64,000 nt of DNA, from assembly GCF_000165485.1 (NCBI RefSeq), contig NC_014623.1, positions 9,628,893-9,692,892 of the forward strand, in the 5' to 3' direction. Within the stretch, counting starts at the first letter, position 1. Every line of letters starts with the position of its first letter. This stretch comes from Stigmatella aurantiaca DW4/3-1. Lineage in GTDB: Bacteria > Myxococcota > Myxococcia > Myxococcales > Myxococcaceae. Below the pieces are notes generated by a model. The model was not told the DNA's origin, searched no databases, and was given only the letters and a program-made list of their open reading frames with translations. Below are positions 50,405-59,747 of this stretch, in pieces. The translations under genes and the position numbers were made by a program.

Positions 50405-51667
50405 TCAGAACCGGAAGGGGAACTGGATGGGCGCCTGCTGAACCCGGTGGCGCGGGAACTTCCAGCCCCGCACGAGCCCCTCGATGCAGCGGGCCAGCGG
50501 CGTGCCGCGCATCTCCTCGGTCGCCATGCCCACCTGCGCGGTCGAGCCACTGGCCAGGATGGTCCAGCGCAGCACGAAGGAGCCGCCCTCATTGCCCGGG
50601 GCCTCCTTGTGGCGGCGGATGCACGAGGCGATCGCGGGCTGATTGGCCACCACCACGCTCTGGATCTCTCCCGGATCCAGGCGCTCGGGAAGATCCGCGT
50701 TGGCCCCGGCGCTGTCCGCGTCCTCGTCCTCCTCCTCGTCTCTGGACGCCGAGGGCCCCCACCCGGGCGCGGCCCGCCGCGCGGGGGCCTGGGCGCTCCG
50801 CTTGTCGGCAACGCTGAGCTTCTTGGCGAACTCCGCGTCCAGCGCCTCGGCGGAGTCCAGCTTGGAGGGCTCCGGCGCGGGAGGGGGAGGCACGGCCTTG
50901 GCCACCGGGACCACGGCCACCGGAGCCACGGCCACCGGGGCCACGGCCACCGGGGCCACGGCCCGGGCCACCGGCGGCGCGGGAGGGGCGGGTGGCACGT
51001 TCCGGGCCGAGGGCTTCTCCCGCGCAGCCGGCCCAGGGACCACCGCCGCGACGGTGCCCGCGGGCACATAGGCCGCCGCCACTTCCGCCTGACGGGGCCC
51101 CGAGGACCGCGCCCACATCACTCCAGCGGCCAGCACCCCCAAGGCGCCCGCCCCCATCCCCACCCACTTCCCGATCGGGCGGCGGCGGGGACCCTGCGGC
51201 CGGAGGGTCTCTTCAAGAGACTTCCACGGCTTCTGCAAAGAGGAGCGCTCCTCCTCGGACAGCGGCGCGGGCTCATCCCCCCACGCGAGATCCGGCAGCA
51301 GCACTTGCGTGGTCTGGGTCGCGCTCACCTCCTGGGGCTTCACGCCTTTGGAAGAAGCGCCGCCTTTCTGAGGGGGCTCGGGCCGTCCATCTGGCCCCGG
51401 CTTCGTGCACAGCCACCGCTCCTCCTCGGCCGCCAACGCGAGCATGCCCTGAAGGCTCTTCCGGGGCTTCGGGGGAGGCGGCGCGGCACGGGGAGTGGGC
51501 TTTGGCTCGGGAGCAGGCTGACGGAGCAGTTCGCGATCCAGATAGGCATCCAGATCTTCTCCGAGCGCGTCATGCACCTCGGCGGAGACAACGCCGTCGG
51601 GCTCTGCCTCATAGGCCTCGTCCTTCGAGCTGGGCTGCCCACTCCACCCCATCTGATGACTGCCCAT
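50405..51667 (-). CDS. AgmX/PglI C-terminal-domain protein with Val-Ala-Pro repeats (420 aa)
   Basis: ATG 51667 follows GGGGGAG; GTG 51697 is an alternative. The first ~150 residues are cytosolic, Pro-rich and acidic; a membrane helix lies at about 163-182 (GKWVGMGAGALGVLAAGVMW); then a long Pro/Ala linker with repeated VAPVAVAP units; the last ~95 residues (EIQSVVVANQPAIASCIRRH, FVLRWTILASGSTAQVGMAT) match the AgmX/PglI C-terminal domain, related to TonB-type periplasmic ends. In myxobacteria such proteins are linked to gliding motility, but many paralogs exist, so the job is open. The 276-base region upstream is shared with the divergent barrel gene. Confidence 0.75.
   Translation of the reverse strand: MGSHQMGWSGQPSSKDEAYEAEPDGVVSAEVHDALGEDLDAYLDRELLRQPAPEPKPTPRAAPPPPKPRKSLQGMLALAAEEERWLCTKPGPDGRPEPPQKGGASSKGVKPQEVSATQTTQVLLPDLAWGDEPAPLSEEERSSLQKPWKSLEETLRPQGPRRRPIGKWVGMGAGALGVLAAGVMWARSSGPRQAEVAAAYVPAGTVAAVVPGPAAREKPSARNVPPAPPAPPVARAVAPVAVAPVAVAPVAVVPVAKAVPPPPAPEPSKLDSAEALDAEFAKKLSVADKRSAQAPARRAAPGWGPSASRDEEEDEDADSAGANADLPERLDPGEIQSVVVANQPAIASCIRRHKEAPGNEGGSFVLRWTILASGSTAQVGMATEEMRGTPLARCIEGLVRGWKFPRHRVQQAPIQFPFRF
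50895..50975 (-). repeat. short tandem repeat encoding (VAPVA)n
   Basis: Units of about 15 bases built on GCCACCGGGGCCACG repeat several times and code the Val-Ala-Pro linker of the AgmX-like protein. Such tracts can vary in length by slippage. Confidence 0.7.
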
Positions 51668-51943
51668 GCTCCCCCCACTTCGTCCCTGCGACACCACCTC
51701 GTGATGAGGTGGGAATTCAAGCTAGGAACGGAAAAGGAGAACGCCACTGAGACGTTCACAGGTGAGCGCGGGCATCTTCCGGTACCCATCACTGATGGCC
51801 GCCAACGTCCAGTGCTGGCCACGGAAGGGCTGCCCTCGGAAAAGAGTCCTGCACCAGTTCAGGACTGAATTTCCCGAGGGGGTGCCCGTCAGAGGGCACG
51901 CATCCCCGCAGCATCGTGCTGCCTCCCTCTGACGACCCCCATC
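51668..51943. promoter_or_regulatory. divergent control region with two inverted repeats
   Basis: 276 bases between two divergent genes. AGTCCTG (51845-51851) pairs with CAGGACT (51860-51866), and GTCAGAGGG (51888-51896) pairs with CCCTCTGAC (51925-51933); the second lies just ahead of the barrel-gene start at 51944, where pairing could hide the ribosome site. Function unknown. Confidence 0.45.
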
Positions 51944-52732
51944 ATGACCGTTCACACCTTCTGGAAGTTCTCCGCGCTGGCCCTCACCCTGATCGCTCCC
52001 GCCGCCATGGCGGACTGGAGGAGCGATGGAAACCTCAAGCGCAACAAGGTCAGCTCGAGTGACGACGACCGTGACACCTCGAGCGACAGCGCCAGTGACA
52101 GCGCACAGAACGACGAGGAGGATGCCGAAACGGCCAGGGCCGAAAAGGAAGCCAGAGGGTTCTCCCTCGGACTGCGGGCTGGCTTTGGCCTCCCCTACGG
52201 GAAGGCGATCGGTGGAACCGATACGGCGCTGGGCGACACGATCAGCGGCGTCATCCCGTTGCAGCTCGATGCGGGCTACTTCCTCACATCCCACCTCTAC
52301 CTGGGTGGCTCCTTCCAGTACGCCCCGGCGCTGCTGGCCGAGGACTGCCCCGAGGAAGCCAGCTGCTCCGCGAGCGTGATGCGCTTCGGGGTCAACGTGG
52401 CCTACCACTTCTCGCCGCTCCAGAAGATCGATCCCTGGCTGGGGCTGGGCGTGGGCTACGAGATTCTCAAGACCGGCACCTCCGTGTCGGGCAGCGGTCA
52501 AACCTTCGAACTCAACACCACCGGCAGCGGGCTCGAGTTCGCGGCCTTCCAGGGCGGCGTCGACTTTCGGATCAACAAGGCCCTCGTGGTGGGCCCTTTT
52601 CTGACCTTCACGGTGGGTCAGTACCTCAGCAGCAGCATTTCGTCCGGGGGTGAAACCCGCTCGGACGACATCGAGGAGAAGGCGATCCACGGTTGGCTCA
52701 TGGGCGGTGTCCGGGCGCAGGTCCGCTTCTAG
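51944..52732 (+). CDS. Outer-membrane beta-barrel protein (262 aa)
   Basis: Signal peptide MTVHTFWKFSALALTLIAPA ending AMA. A highly charged Asp/Ser-rich stretch follows (SSSDDDRDTSSDSASDSAQN), then a barrel of alternating strands (FSLGLRAGFGLPYGKAIGGT, YFLTSHLYLGGSFQYAP, VMRFGVNVAYHFSPL) ending WLMGGVRAQVRF with the classic terminal Phe. Two cysteines (EDCPEEASC) likely form a loop disulfide. Looks like an OmpA/OmpW-type 8-strand porin-like fold; function unknown. The acidic stretch may bind calcium. Confidence 0.75.
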   Translation: MTVHTFWKFSALALTLIAPAAMADWRSDGNLKRNKVSSSDDDRDTSSDSASDSAQNDEEDAETARAEKEARGFSLGLRAGFGLPYGKAIGGTDTALGDTISGVIPLQLDAGYFLTSHLYLGGSFQYAPALLAEDCPEEASCSASVMRFGVNVAYHFSPLQKIDPWLGLGVGYEILKTGTSVSGSGQTFELNTTGSGLEFAAFQGGVDFRINKALVVGPFLTFTVGQYLSSSISSGGETRSDDIEEKAIHGWLMGGVRAQVRF

Positions 52733-52775
52733 CCCTCCAAGCGCCGCGAGGGATCCGCCTAGAAAGCCCTCCCGG

Positions 52776-54146
52776 TCAGAGCAGCTTGCCGGGGTTGAGG
52801 AGGCCCAGGGGATCCATCGCGGCCTTGAGGGTGTGGTGAAGCCGCATCGTCCCGGGGCCCAGCTGCGCGGCCAGGAAGGGGCGCTTGAGCACCCCCACCC
52901 CATGCTCCCCCGTGAGGGTCCCGCCCAGCGCTCCCACCACCTGAAGGATGTCCTCGAACGCCGCCTGGGCGCGGGCCACCGCGTCCGGGTCGTTCCGGTC
53001 GAAGACGAGCGTGGGGTGCATGTTCCCATCCCCGGCGTGCCCGAACGTGCCGATGAGCACCCCGCGCTGCGCCGCGATGCGCTCGACCGCCGCGAGCAGC
53101 TCCGCGATGCGCGAGAGCGGCACCCCCACGTCATCGAGCAGCGTGGTGCCCTGCTTCTCGAGCGCGGGGAAGGCGAACCGGCGCGCGCCGAGCAGCAGCT
53201 CCCCCTCGGCCTCGTCCGCGGACTGCGCCACGAAGGTGGCCCCGGCGGCCTCGCACACGGCCGCCATCCGCGCGCACTCCTCCACGCCCTGCTCCCCCCC
53301 CGCGTCGGAGCGGGCCAGCAGGAGCGCCGCGGCCTCGACATCCAACCCCATGGGCCGGGCGGCCTCGACCGCGCGGACCGTGGTCCGGTCCATCAGCTCC
53401 AGCAGCGAGGGCCGGCTCCCGGCCATGATGTCCGTCACCGCCGCGCCCGCGCCGGCGAGCTCCGGAAACGAGGCCAGCAGCGTCGTGGCCTTCGGCGGAC
53501 GGGGCCGCAACCGGAGCGTGGCCTCGGTGATGATGCCCAGCGTGCCCTCGGAGCCGACGAACAGGCGGGTCAAGTCGTAGCCCGCCACGTTCTTCACCGT
53601 CTTGCCCCCGGTCCGCACCACGGAGCCATCCGCGAGCACGGCCTCGAGCCCGAGCACCGCGTCTCCCGTCACCCCATACTTCACGCAGCACAGCCCGCCA
53701 GCGTTGGTGGCCAGGTTGCCGCCAATCGTCGAGAACTCCCAGCTCGCGGGATCCGGCGCGTACCAGAGCCCCTGCTCGGCCACCGCCGCCTTGACCGCGG
53801 CGTTGATGACCCCCGGCTGCACCACGGCGAACAGGCCCCGCCGGTCGATTTCCAGGATGCGGTTCATCCGGACGAGCGAGAGCACGATGCACCCATCCAC
53901 GGCGTTGGCGCCGCCGGACAACCCCGAACCCGCTCCCCGGGCCACCACGGGAGCCCGGTGGGCGGTGGCCACCTGGAGCACGGCCTGGACCTCGGCCGTC
54001 GAGCCCGGCCGGACCAGAACCCGGGGAATTCCCGCCTTCGCCCAGGCGGCTTGATCGAAGCGGTGCGCCTCCAGCACGTCGGGGTCAGTGACCAGCCCCT
54101 CGGGCGGTAACACGGCCGCGAGGTCCCTCAACAAATGCTCGCTCAT
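52776..54146 (-). CDS. FAD-linked oxidase of the GlcD / D-lactate dehydrogenase family (456 aa)
   Basis: ATG 54146 has GGGGAG upstream; the frame to 54269 overlaps the divergent gene and is rejected. FAD-binding PCMH domain ([58 protein letters not shown]) and C-terminal FAD-oxidase domain ([20 protein letters not shown] with metal His residues, [13 protein letters not shown]). It oxidises a 2-hydroxy acid such as glycolate or D-lactate; substrate cannot be chosen from sequence. glcE/glcF subunits are not adjacent. Divergent from the DJ-1 gene, sharing 112 bases. Confidence 0.9.
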   Translation of the reverse strand: MSEHLLRDLAAVLPPEGLVTDPDVLEAHRFDQAAWAKAGIPRVLVRPGSTAEVQAVLQVATAHRAPVVARGAGSGLSGGANAVDGCIVLSLVRMNRILEIDRRGLFAVVQPGVINAAVKAAVAEQGLWYAPDPASWEFSTIGGNLATNAGGLCCVKYGVTGDAVLGLEAVLADGSVVRTGGKTVKNVAGYDLTRLFVGSEGTLGIITEATLRLRPRPPKATTLLASFPELAGAGAAVTDIMAGSRPSLLELMDRTTVRAVEAARPMGLDVEAAALLLARSDAGGEQGVEECARMAAVCEAAGATFVAQSADEAEGELLLGARRFAFPALEKQGTTLLDDVGVPLSRIAELLAAVERIAAQRGVLIGTFGHAGDGNMHPTLVFDRNDPDAVARAQAAFEDILQVVGALGGTLTGEHGVGVLKRPFLAAQLGPGTMRLHHTLKAAMDPLGLLNPGKLL

Positions 54147-54258
54147 CAACCAACACTCCCCTGACAAAGGGCTTGCACGGCCGCAGGCATCGAGCGCCGG
54201 AGACGGTGGGCGCGAAGACATGTTATCCCAACCAGGAACCACAACCCGGAGTGAAACC

Positions 54259-54840
54259 ATGTTGGGCAAGAAGGTGCTGATGCTGGTGGGCGACTACGTG
54301 GAGGACTACGAGGTGATGGTGCCCTTCCAGGCGCTCCAGGCCGTGGGGCACACCGTCCATGCCGTGTGTCCGGACAAGAAGGCCGGAGAGTTCGTCCGCA
54401 CCGCCATCCACGACTTCGACGGGGCGCAGACGTACAGCGAGAAGCCGGGGCACAACTTCATCGTCAACGCCACCTTCAACGAGATTGAAGCCTCCCACTA
54501 TGACGCGCTGGTGGTTCCCGGCGGCCGGGCGCCGGAGTACCTGCGCCTCAACCCGAAGGTGCTGAAGGTGGTCCGCCACTTCGCCGAGACGCGCAAGCCC
54601 ATCGCCGCCATCTGCCATGGGTTGCAGATCCTCGCGGCGGCGGGGGCGCTGGAAGGCAAACGCTGCACGGCCTATCCGGCCTGTGGCCCCGAGGTCACCC
54701 TGGCCCGAGGCTCCTTTATCGAGGTGGCCGCGGACGAGGCCGTGGTGGACGGCAACCTCGTCACCGCGCCGGCCTGGCCCGCCCACCCGCGCTGGATTGC
54801 CGGCTTCCTGCTGCTGCTGGGCACGCGCATCCAGCACTGA
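54259..54840 (+). CDS. DJ-1/PfpI family protein (193 aa)
   Basis: ATG 54259 follows CGGAG. Class I glutamine-amidotransferase-like fold with the PfpI nucleophile elbow [10 protein letters not shown] (Cys119, His120), [12 protein letters not shown] and an N-terminal acidic site DYVEDYEVM (Glu15-Asp16 region). Members act as proteases/chaperones or glyoxalase-like deglycases. Length and motifs are typical of the PfpI/YhbO subgroup. Divergent from the GlcD-like oxidase, perhaps linked to aldehyde or oxidative stress (inference). A terminator-like hairpin follows at 54863-54892. Confidence 0.88.
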   Translation: MLGKKVLMLVGDYVEDYEVMVPFQALQAVGHTVHAVCPDKKAGEFVRTAIHDFDGAQTYSEKPGHNFIVNATFNEIEASHYDALVVPGGRAPEYLRLNPKVLKVVRHFAETRKPIAAICHGLQILAAAGALEGKRCTAYPACGPEVTLARGSFIEVAADEAVVDGNLVTAPAWPAHPRWIAGFLLLLGTRIQH

Positions 54841-54862
54841 CGCGGGCCGTCAGGAACATCCC

Positions 54863-54892
54863 CAAAGCCTCCGCCCCCCGCGGGGGCTTGTT
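54863..54892 (+). terminator. candidate intrinsic terminator after the DJ-1 gene
   Basis: CCCCCGCGGGGG (54875-54886) inside AAGCCTCC...GGCTT forms a strong GC hairpin followed by TTGTTGT. The T tract is weak, so this is moderate. Confidence 0.4.
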
Positions 54893-55113
54893 GTCCCGGG
54901 TGCCTGGGTTCTCAGAAGACGTAACGCCTTTCCCAGACAACACGCGCGTGGAGCCCCTCGTCCCCGGTGGCTTTCCTTCGCGAGGAAATGGCTTTCCCCC
55001 CGCCTTCACCGGTCCGCACGAGCGTTCTCCCGCCACGCAACGGCATCCTGGATGCAAGGGCAGGGCATGTGCTCCCCATGGACTGGGAGCACGCACCAGG
55101 GCGGGGGTTGAAC

Positions 55114-57009
55114 GTGAGCAGATGGAAGCGCGGGACGAAGGGGATGATTTGTGCCACGGCGATGGGGGTGGCGGCGGGGTGTACCGGGGGAGTGCAGCCC
55201 GAGGACGGGCAGGAGACGCAGTCCCAGGAACTTCTGGAGACGCGGACCTTCGCGCCCGTCGCCGATGCCCGGGTGGAGGCGACCAACCCAGGGCAGAACT
55301 TCGGCACCTCCGGCACCCTCAAAGCGGATGCTTCCCCCGACTACTCCTCCTATCTGCGCTTCGATCTGAGCGGGCTGACCGGCACCGTGCGCAGCGCGAA
55401 GCTCCGCCTGTACATGACGGATGCCACCACCACCGGGCCCGCGGTCTCCACCACGGGCAGCGCGTGGCAGGAGAGCACCCTCACCTTCCAGAACAAGCCC
55501 GCGGTGGGCTCCCGGCTGTCCACCGTGAGCACGGTGGCGGCGGACAGCTGGGCCGAGTGGGATGTGACCGCCGCCGTTCAGGGCAACGGCGCGGTGAACC
55601 TCGTGGTGACGTCCACCGGCACCGACGGCACGGTCTTCTACTCCCGCGAGACGTCCAACACGAACCTGCGGCCCCAGCTCGTCGTGACGGTGGACGGCGG
55701 CACCACGCCCCCGCCTCCCACCGGGGACTGGACGTTCTACAGCGCCGCGCAGGGCGTGCCCCGAACCGTCTACGGCGTGAGCGCGGACGCGGGGGGCAAC
55801 ATCTGGGTGGCCGGTGGCGAGGAAGGGCTCTTCGTGCTCCAGAACGGGCAGACGCAGTTCCGCCGCTTCACCCTGGCCGATGGCTTGCGGCCGTACGGGT
55901 ACATGCTCGATGGCAGCGCCCCCCCGGGGGTGAAATACCTGAAGGTCGTCTCCGTCGCGGGAGGCCCCGCGGGCGTCGCCTTCGTGGGCTACGAGGGCAA
56001 GCAACCCGCCGCGGGCATGCCCACCTGCGAGGATGAGTGGGATCAGGCCTACTACGCGGGCCGGACCCCGGACGCGAGCGTCTACAAGAGCGGAGACGCG
56101 GACCGGGTGACGCTGACGGCCACGGGCATCCAGGTGGTGCACTACGACCTGTCCACCGGCCCCAACAAGGTCGCCGCCGAGCCGCGTGGGCGCGAGAAGG
56201 TCTGCAACATCTGGCGCATCGCCTATGATCCGAACACGCAGAGCGTCTGGTTCGGCGGCAACCATGGCTTTGCCTGGGGCCGCGCGAACTTCCCGGGCTA
56301 CAGCTGCGCCCCGGGGACGTGGGATTACGGCTGCGCCGGGGTGATGGAGCACGTGCACCCGGCCATCAACGCCTGGAACGCGGACAACACGAAGTGGGTG
56401 CTGCTCACGGATGCGTACTGGGGCGTCTCGGTGGCCTCCAACGGAGATGTCTGGTTCGGCGGCGCCAACCGCTCCACCCGCTTCCGCTACGGCACCAACG
56501 GCAACAACTACTGGGCCGCGCAGAGCCAGACGGAGGACAGCTCCTACGCCTGGAACCGCTACGACATCTGGCCGGACGCCGTCAGCGAGCCCACGCCTCC
56601 CACCCGAGAGCAGCGCGTGGATGACCACGTGTCCGGCATGGCGGTGATGAGCGACCAGAGCGTGTGGGTGGGCAGCTTCACCCGGGGCCTCGCCCAGCTC
56701 AACGCGAGCGGACAGCGCCTGCGCACCCTGTCGACGGAACTCGCCGACAAGAAAGGGTACGTGGGGGCTGTCGCGGCCGATCCGCGCGATGACAGTGTGT
56801 GGGCCGGCATGCGCTGGGGAGGAGGCTTGAGCCGGGTGCGGGGCAGCACCGTGGTGAACTACGGCAGCGGGGTGATTCCCGACAACCTCATCTGGGTGCC
56901 GGTCCTGGACATCCAGGTGGACCGCTCGTCGACGCCCCGGCGGGTGCTCATCGGCTTCCAAGGCACTGACAGCGTGCCCGGCACCATCGGGGTGTACACG
57001 GGACCCTAG
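55114..57009 (+). CDS. Lipoprotein with DNRLRE/CBM-like domain and beta-propeller (631 aa)
   Basis: GTG 55114 gives MSRWKRGTKGMICATAMGVA then AGC, a lipoprotein signal with VAAGC; longer starts (54967) place an unlikely leader before it. Residues about 33-190 form a DNRLRE-type domain (TFAPVADARVEATNPGQNFG, SSYLRFDLSGLTGTVRSAKL, WAEWDVTAAVQGNGAVNLVV). A PPPPTG linker leads to a propeller of about 400 residues (GVSADAGGNIWVAGGEEGLF, IAYDPNTQSVWFGGNHGFAW, GVSVASNGDVWFGGANRSTR, AVAADPRDDSVWAGMRWGGG) like two-component-sensor propellers. Surface-exposed binding protein; ligand unknown. Confidence 0.8.
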   Translation: MSRWKRGTKGMICATAMGVAAGCTGGVQPEDGQETQSQELLETRTFAPVADARVEATNPGQNFGTSGTLKADASPDYSSYLRFDLSGLTGTVRSAKLRLYMTDATTTGPAVSTTGSAWQESTLTFQNKPAVGSRLSTVSTVAADSWAEWDVTAAVQGNGAVNLVVTSTGTDGTVFYSRETSNTNLRPQLVVTVDGGTTPPPPTGDWTFYSAAQGVPRTVYGVSADAGGNIWVAGGEEGLFVLQNGQTQFRRFTLADGLRPYGYMLDGSAPPGVKYLKVVSVAGGPAGVAFVGYEGKQPAAGMPTCEDEWDQAYYAGRTPDASVYKSGDADRVTLTATGIQVVHYDLSTGPNKVAAEPRGREKVCNIWRIAYDPNTQSVWFGGNHGFAWGRANFPGYSCAPGTWDYGCAGVMEHVHPAINAWNADNTKWVLLTDAYWGVSVASNGDVWFGGANRSTRFRYGTNGNNYWAAQSQTEDSSYAWNRYDIWPDAVSEPTPPTREQRVDDHVSGMAVMSDQSVWVGSFTRGLAQLNASGQRLRTLSTELADKKGYVGAVAADPRDDSVWAGMRWGGGLSRVRGSTVVNYGSGVIPDNLIWVPVLDIQVDRSSTPRRVLIGFQGTDSVPGTIGVYTGP

Positions 57010-57357
57010 CGCACCGGGGAGCGCCCGAAGCTGGAAGCCCTCGCTCCAGAAAATCGAGTCGCGCCTGAGGCAGCTCGAGGCGACGCAGGCCCTGCGCAAG
57101 AACATGCCCGGCACCCCGCCGCCGTCCCCCTCATGCTGTCCTGGAAAGACGGACGCCTGCCTGCTCCAGAACCGTGAATTGCTGGGCAGGGGCGCCGGGA
57201 CAGGGTCCTGCACCGTTCACTTTCTCGGATTTTTCCAATTTTTCTTGAAGTGCTGCCTTGTCTCATCCGGCCGATCTCTGTACCACTAGAGGGGTTGATC
57301 GCCCAGCAGCGCCCACCGCTGCTGGACGTTCGATTCATTTCCCGGGGGGGACAGCTC
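57010..57357. other. intergenic region with coiled-coil-like coding remnant
   Basis: 348 bases. Plus-strand translation near 57028-57106 reads SLQKIESRLRQLEATQALRK, a typical coiled-coil string with no start in the region, so it may be the end of a lost gene or chance. The later part (57215-57260) is T-rich and probably holds the promoter of the next gene. Confidence 0.4.
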
Positions 57358-59343
57358 ATGCGACAGAAGCGAGGACTCATCGCGCGCTCAATGCTCTGCA
57401 CGCTCGTGGCAGTGACCGCGCTGGCGGAAGATGCCGGGCCTCTGGACGCTCCGGAGCTGGTGCAGCAGCAGCAGCTTCTGGCCGATGACACGGCGGCCTA
57501 TGACTTGTTCGGCTTCTCGGTGTCCGCCAGCGGCGACACGCTCGTGGTCGGCGCCCCCTACAGTGACGACTCGACGCGCGGCAGTGCCTCGGGCTCCGCC
57601 TACGTGTTCGTGCGGAGTGGAAAGATCTGGAGCCTGCAACAGAAGCTCACCGCCTACGACGGCGCCTCGGGGGACCTCTTCGGATATTCGGTCGCGATCC
57701 ACGGCGACACGGCCGTGGTGGGCGCCCCGCTGGACGATGACTCCGGGACCGATTCGGGCTCGGCCTATGTGTTCGTGCGGCGCGGGACGAGCTGGATCCA
57801 GCAACAGAAGCTCACCCCCACGGAGGCCATCCCGGGGGACGTCTTTGGCCATGCGGTGACGGTCCAGGGCGATACGGCGGTGATTGGCGCGCCCCACGAC
57901 GGCGGTGCGGGCCCCCGCTCGGGAGCGGCCTATGTGTTCGCCCGGAGCGGGGTGAACTGGACGGAGCAACAGAAGCTCAGCGCCACGGATGCGGCGGAGG
58001 ATGTCCGCTTCGGCCTCTCGGTCAGCCTGAGCGGAACGGCGGTGCTGATCGGCGCACCGTACGACGATGGGAAGGGCACCGACGCGGGCGCCGCCTACCT
58101 CTTCGTGCGGAACGGGACGGACTGGACCCAGCAACAGAAAATCGTCCCACAGGATGCCGTGGCGGACAGCCTCACGGGCTTCTCCGTGGCGTTGAGCGGG
58201 GACACGGCCCTGCTGGGAGCGCCGTTTGGAAGCGACAAGGCCCTCGGCCCCGGCTCGGCGTATGTCTTCGTGCGAAGCGGAACGAACTGGACGCAGCAAC
58301 AGAAGTTCACCTCGGACGTCAGCAGCGAGGGCAACCTCTTTGGCTACGCGGTGGCGCTCTACGGAGAGCAGGCCGTGGCCACCGCCCCGGGAGATGACGC
58401 GAGCGCCCTCAACGGCGGCTCGGTCCACGTGTTTGCCCGAAGCGGGAACGCCTGGCTGCCGCAGCAGAAGCTCACGGTCCGCGCCTCGGCGGACAATGAC
58501 CGCACGGGCCACGCGGTGGCGCTCGGGGAGGAGTTCCTCGGGGTGGGCTCACCGGGCGAGGATGCCTCGGGCACGGACTCGGGCACGGTGCACCTCTTCG
58601 CCCCCGCGGCGAAGCCTGGCTATGACTCGTCCCCGGTGCCTGGCGCGGAGATCAACGCGGGCAACGCCATCATCGGGGCGTCCGCCACCACCCCGCTCAT
58701 CGTCCGGGAGACGGGCAACGCCACGCTGGAGGTGACCGGCTATACCCTGACGGGTCCCCACAGGGCGGAGTTCAGCGTCGCGCCGAGCACCCTGACCCTT
58801 CCGGATGGCAGCGCCCCCCAGACGCTGACGGTCACCTGTACACCCGGGGGCCTCACCACACGGACGGCATCGCTTGCCGTCCACCACAACGCGCCCGGCA
58901 GCCCCGCCATCTATTCACTGACTTGCAAGGGGCTGGCGCCCCGGGATCCCTATGCGGATGCCGTGGCCTCGTCGACGTCCTCGATCGTGCTCAACCCTGA
59001 CAACGCCATTGGGGCGCCGGATGGGAAACCGTCCACCGTCGTGGGAGTGCTCAACAGTGCCCTGGTGCTCGACATGGGCGAGGGCGAAGAGGGCACGGGA
59101 GACCTGAAGGTCTACTACCAAGGCCTGGGGCTCGGGGTCATCACCCAGGTGGATTTCCTGAAAGCCGATAACACGGTGATCAGCAGCGGCGCGCTGCGGA
59201 TGCTCGACCTGGGCTTCGGGACGCGCACGGCCACCGTCACCTACTCGGGGGCCCCCACCCCGTACCGCTTCGTGCGCCTGCGCGGCGTGCTGGCCATCCC
59301 CTACAAGGTGGATGCCGTCGAGGCGCTCAGCATCGTGCCCTGA
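57358..59343 (+). CDS. Secreted FG-GAP repeat beta-propeller protein (661 aa)
   Basis: ATG 57358 sits 7 bases behind a GGGGGGG tract; longer in-frame start 57250 is rejected. Signal peptide ends near VTALA. About seven FG-GAP-type repeats of ~52 residues fill residues 35-400, each with DLFGYSVAIHGDTAVVGAP-like core, a calcium-loop DDDSGTDSG and GSAYVFVRSG-W-QQQKL. Then an Ig-like choice-of-anchor domain (NATLEVTGYTLTGPHRAEFS, TVTCTPGG) and a C-terminal DUF-like sandwich (LVLDMGEGEEGTGDLKVYYQ). Likely secreted or surface adhesin-like. Strong terminator at 59392-59445. Confidence 0.85.
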   Translation: MRQKRGLIARSMLCTLVAVTALAEDAGPLDAPELVQQQQLLADDTAAYDLFGFSVSASGDTLVVGAPYSDDSTRGSASGSAYVFVRSGKIWSLQQKLTAYDGASGDLFGYSVAIHGDTAVVGAPLDDDSGTDSGSAYVFVRRGTSWIQQQKLTPTEAIPGDVFGHAVTVQGDTAVIGAPHDGGAGPRSGAAYVFARSGVNWTEQQKLSATDAAEDVRFGLSVSLSGTAVLIGAPYDDGKGTDAGAAYLFVRNGTDWTQQQKIVPQDAVADSLTGFSVALSGDTALLGAPFGSDKALGPGSAYVFVRSGTNWTQQQKFTSDVSSEGNLFGYAVALYGEQAVATAPGDDASALNGGSVHVFARSGNAWLPQQKLTVRASADNDRTGHAVALGEEFLGVGSPGEDASGTDSGTVHLFAPAAKPGYDSSPVPGAEINAGNAIIGASATTPLIVRETGNATLEVTGYTLTGPHRAEFSVAPSTLTLPDGSAPQTLTVTCTPGGLTTRTASLAVHHNAPGSPAIYSLTCKGLAPRDPYADAVASSTSSIVLNPDNAIGAPDGKPSTVVGVLNSALVLDMGEGEEGTGDLKVYYQGLGLGVITQVDFLKADNTVISSGALRMLDLGFGTRTATVTYSGAPTPYRFVRLRGVLAIPYKVDAVEALSIVP

Positions 59344-59361
59344 GCAGGCATGCAGAGGCCT

Positions 59362-59388
59362 CGGGCTCAAGTCCCGTACTCCTCGCCA
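59362..59388 (+). other. tRNA 3'-end-like sequence, possible attachment site
   Basis: CGGGCTCAAGTCCCG (59362-59376) resembles a T arm (loop CTCAAGT; the first base differs from the usual T) and is followed by 7 bases ACTCCTC, G and CCA, as in the acceptor end of a tRNA gene. No 5' half precedes it; coding sequence of the FG-GAP protein lies there. Integrating elements often leave such 3' tRNA copies. Confidence 0.35.
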
Positions 59389-59391
59389 ATA

Positions 59392-59445
59392 GAGGGGTCT
59401 GGAATCGAGAGGGAAACCTCAAAGATTCCAGGCCCCTCGTCTTTT
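59392..59445 (+). terminator. intrinsic terminator
   Basis: GAGGGGTCTGGAATC (59392-59406) and GATTCCAGGCCCCTC (59424-59438) form a 15-bp stem with one G-T pair and a 17-base loop, followed by GTCTTTT. It lies 48 bases after the FG-GAP stop. Alternatively it came along with the tRNA-like end. Confidence 0.6.
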
Positions 59446-59747
59446 CAGCTCCTGGGCTTCTCTTCTCCCTCAGTGCGATCTCCGTCTCCAGGATGTCTCC
59501 AGAAATCTGGGAGGCCGCCTCATCGAGCAGGCTGATCGCCGCGTCCTTGGCCGCCGGGCTCAGGTGCATGTATGGAGAAAGTCTCCTACGCTGCGCCAGC
59601 AGATACACGATGGCCGATGAACTGGGCCTGATGGTCAGGGTCATTGCGGCACATGAAGAGAGGCTCATCATGAGCGACACACTGAATCCGCCAGAGCAGC
59701 GAGATGAGATCCTGGCGTGATTGGATGCGGCCATTAACGCCTATTTA

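Noticed and set aside
50895-50975. Tandem repeat as a CRISPR-like array
   Set aside because: Units are ~15 bases without spacers and encode a Val-Ala-Pro linker; no cas genes in the window.
55006-57213. 735-codon minus-strand open frame
   Set aside because: Antisense of the propeller lipoprotein; no recognisable domain.
59327-59569. 80-codon minus-strand frame MHLSPAAKDAAISLLDEAAS...
   Set aside because: First half looks protein-like, but the frame runs through the terminator stem and the antisense of the tRNA-like end (STGLEPEAS is a typical spurious tRNA translation). Not enough to call.
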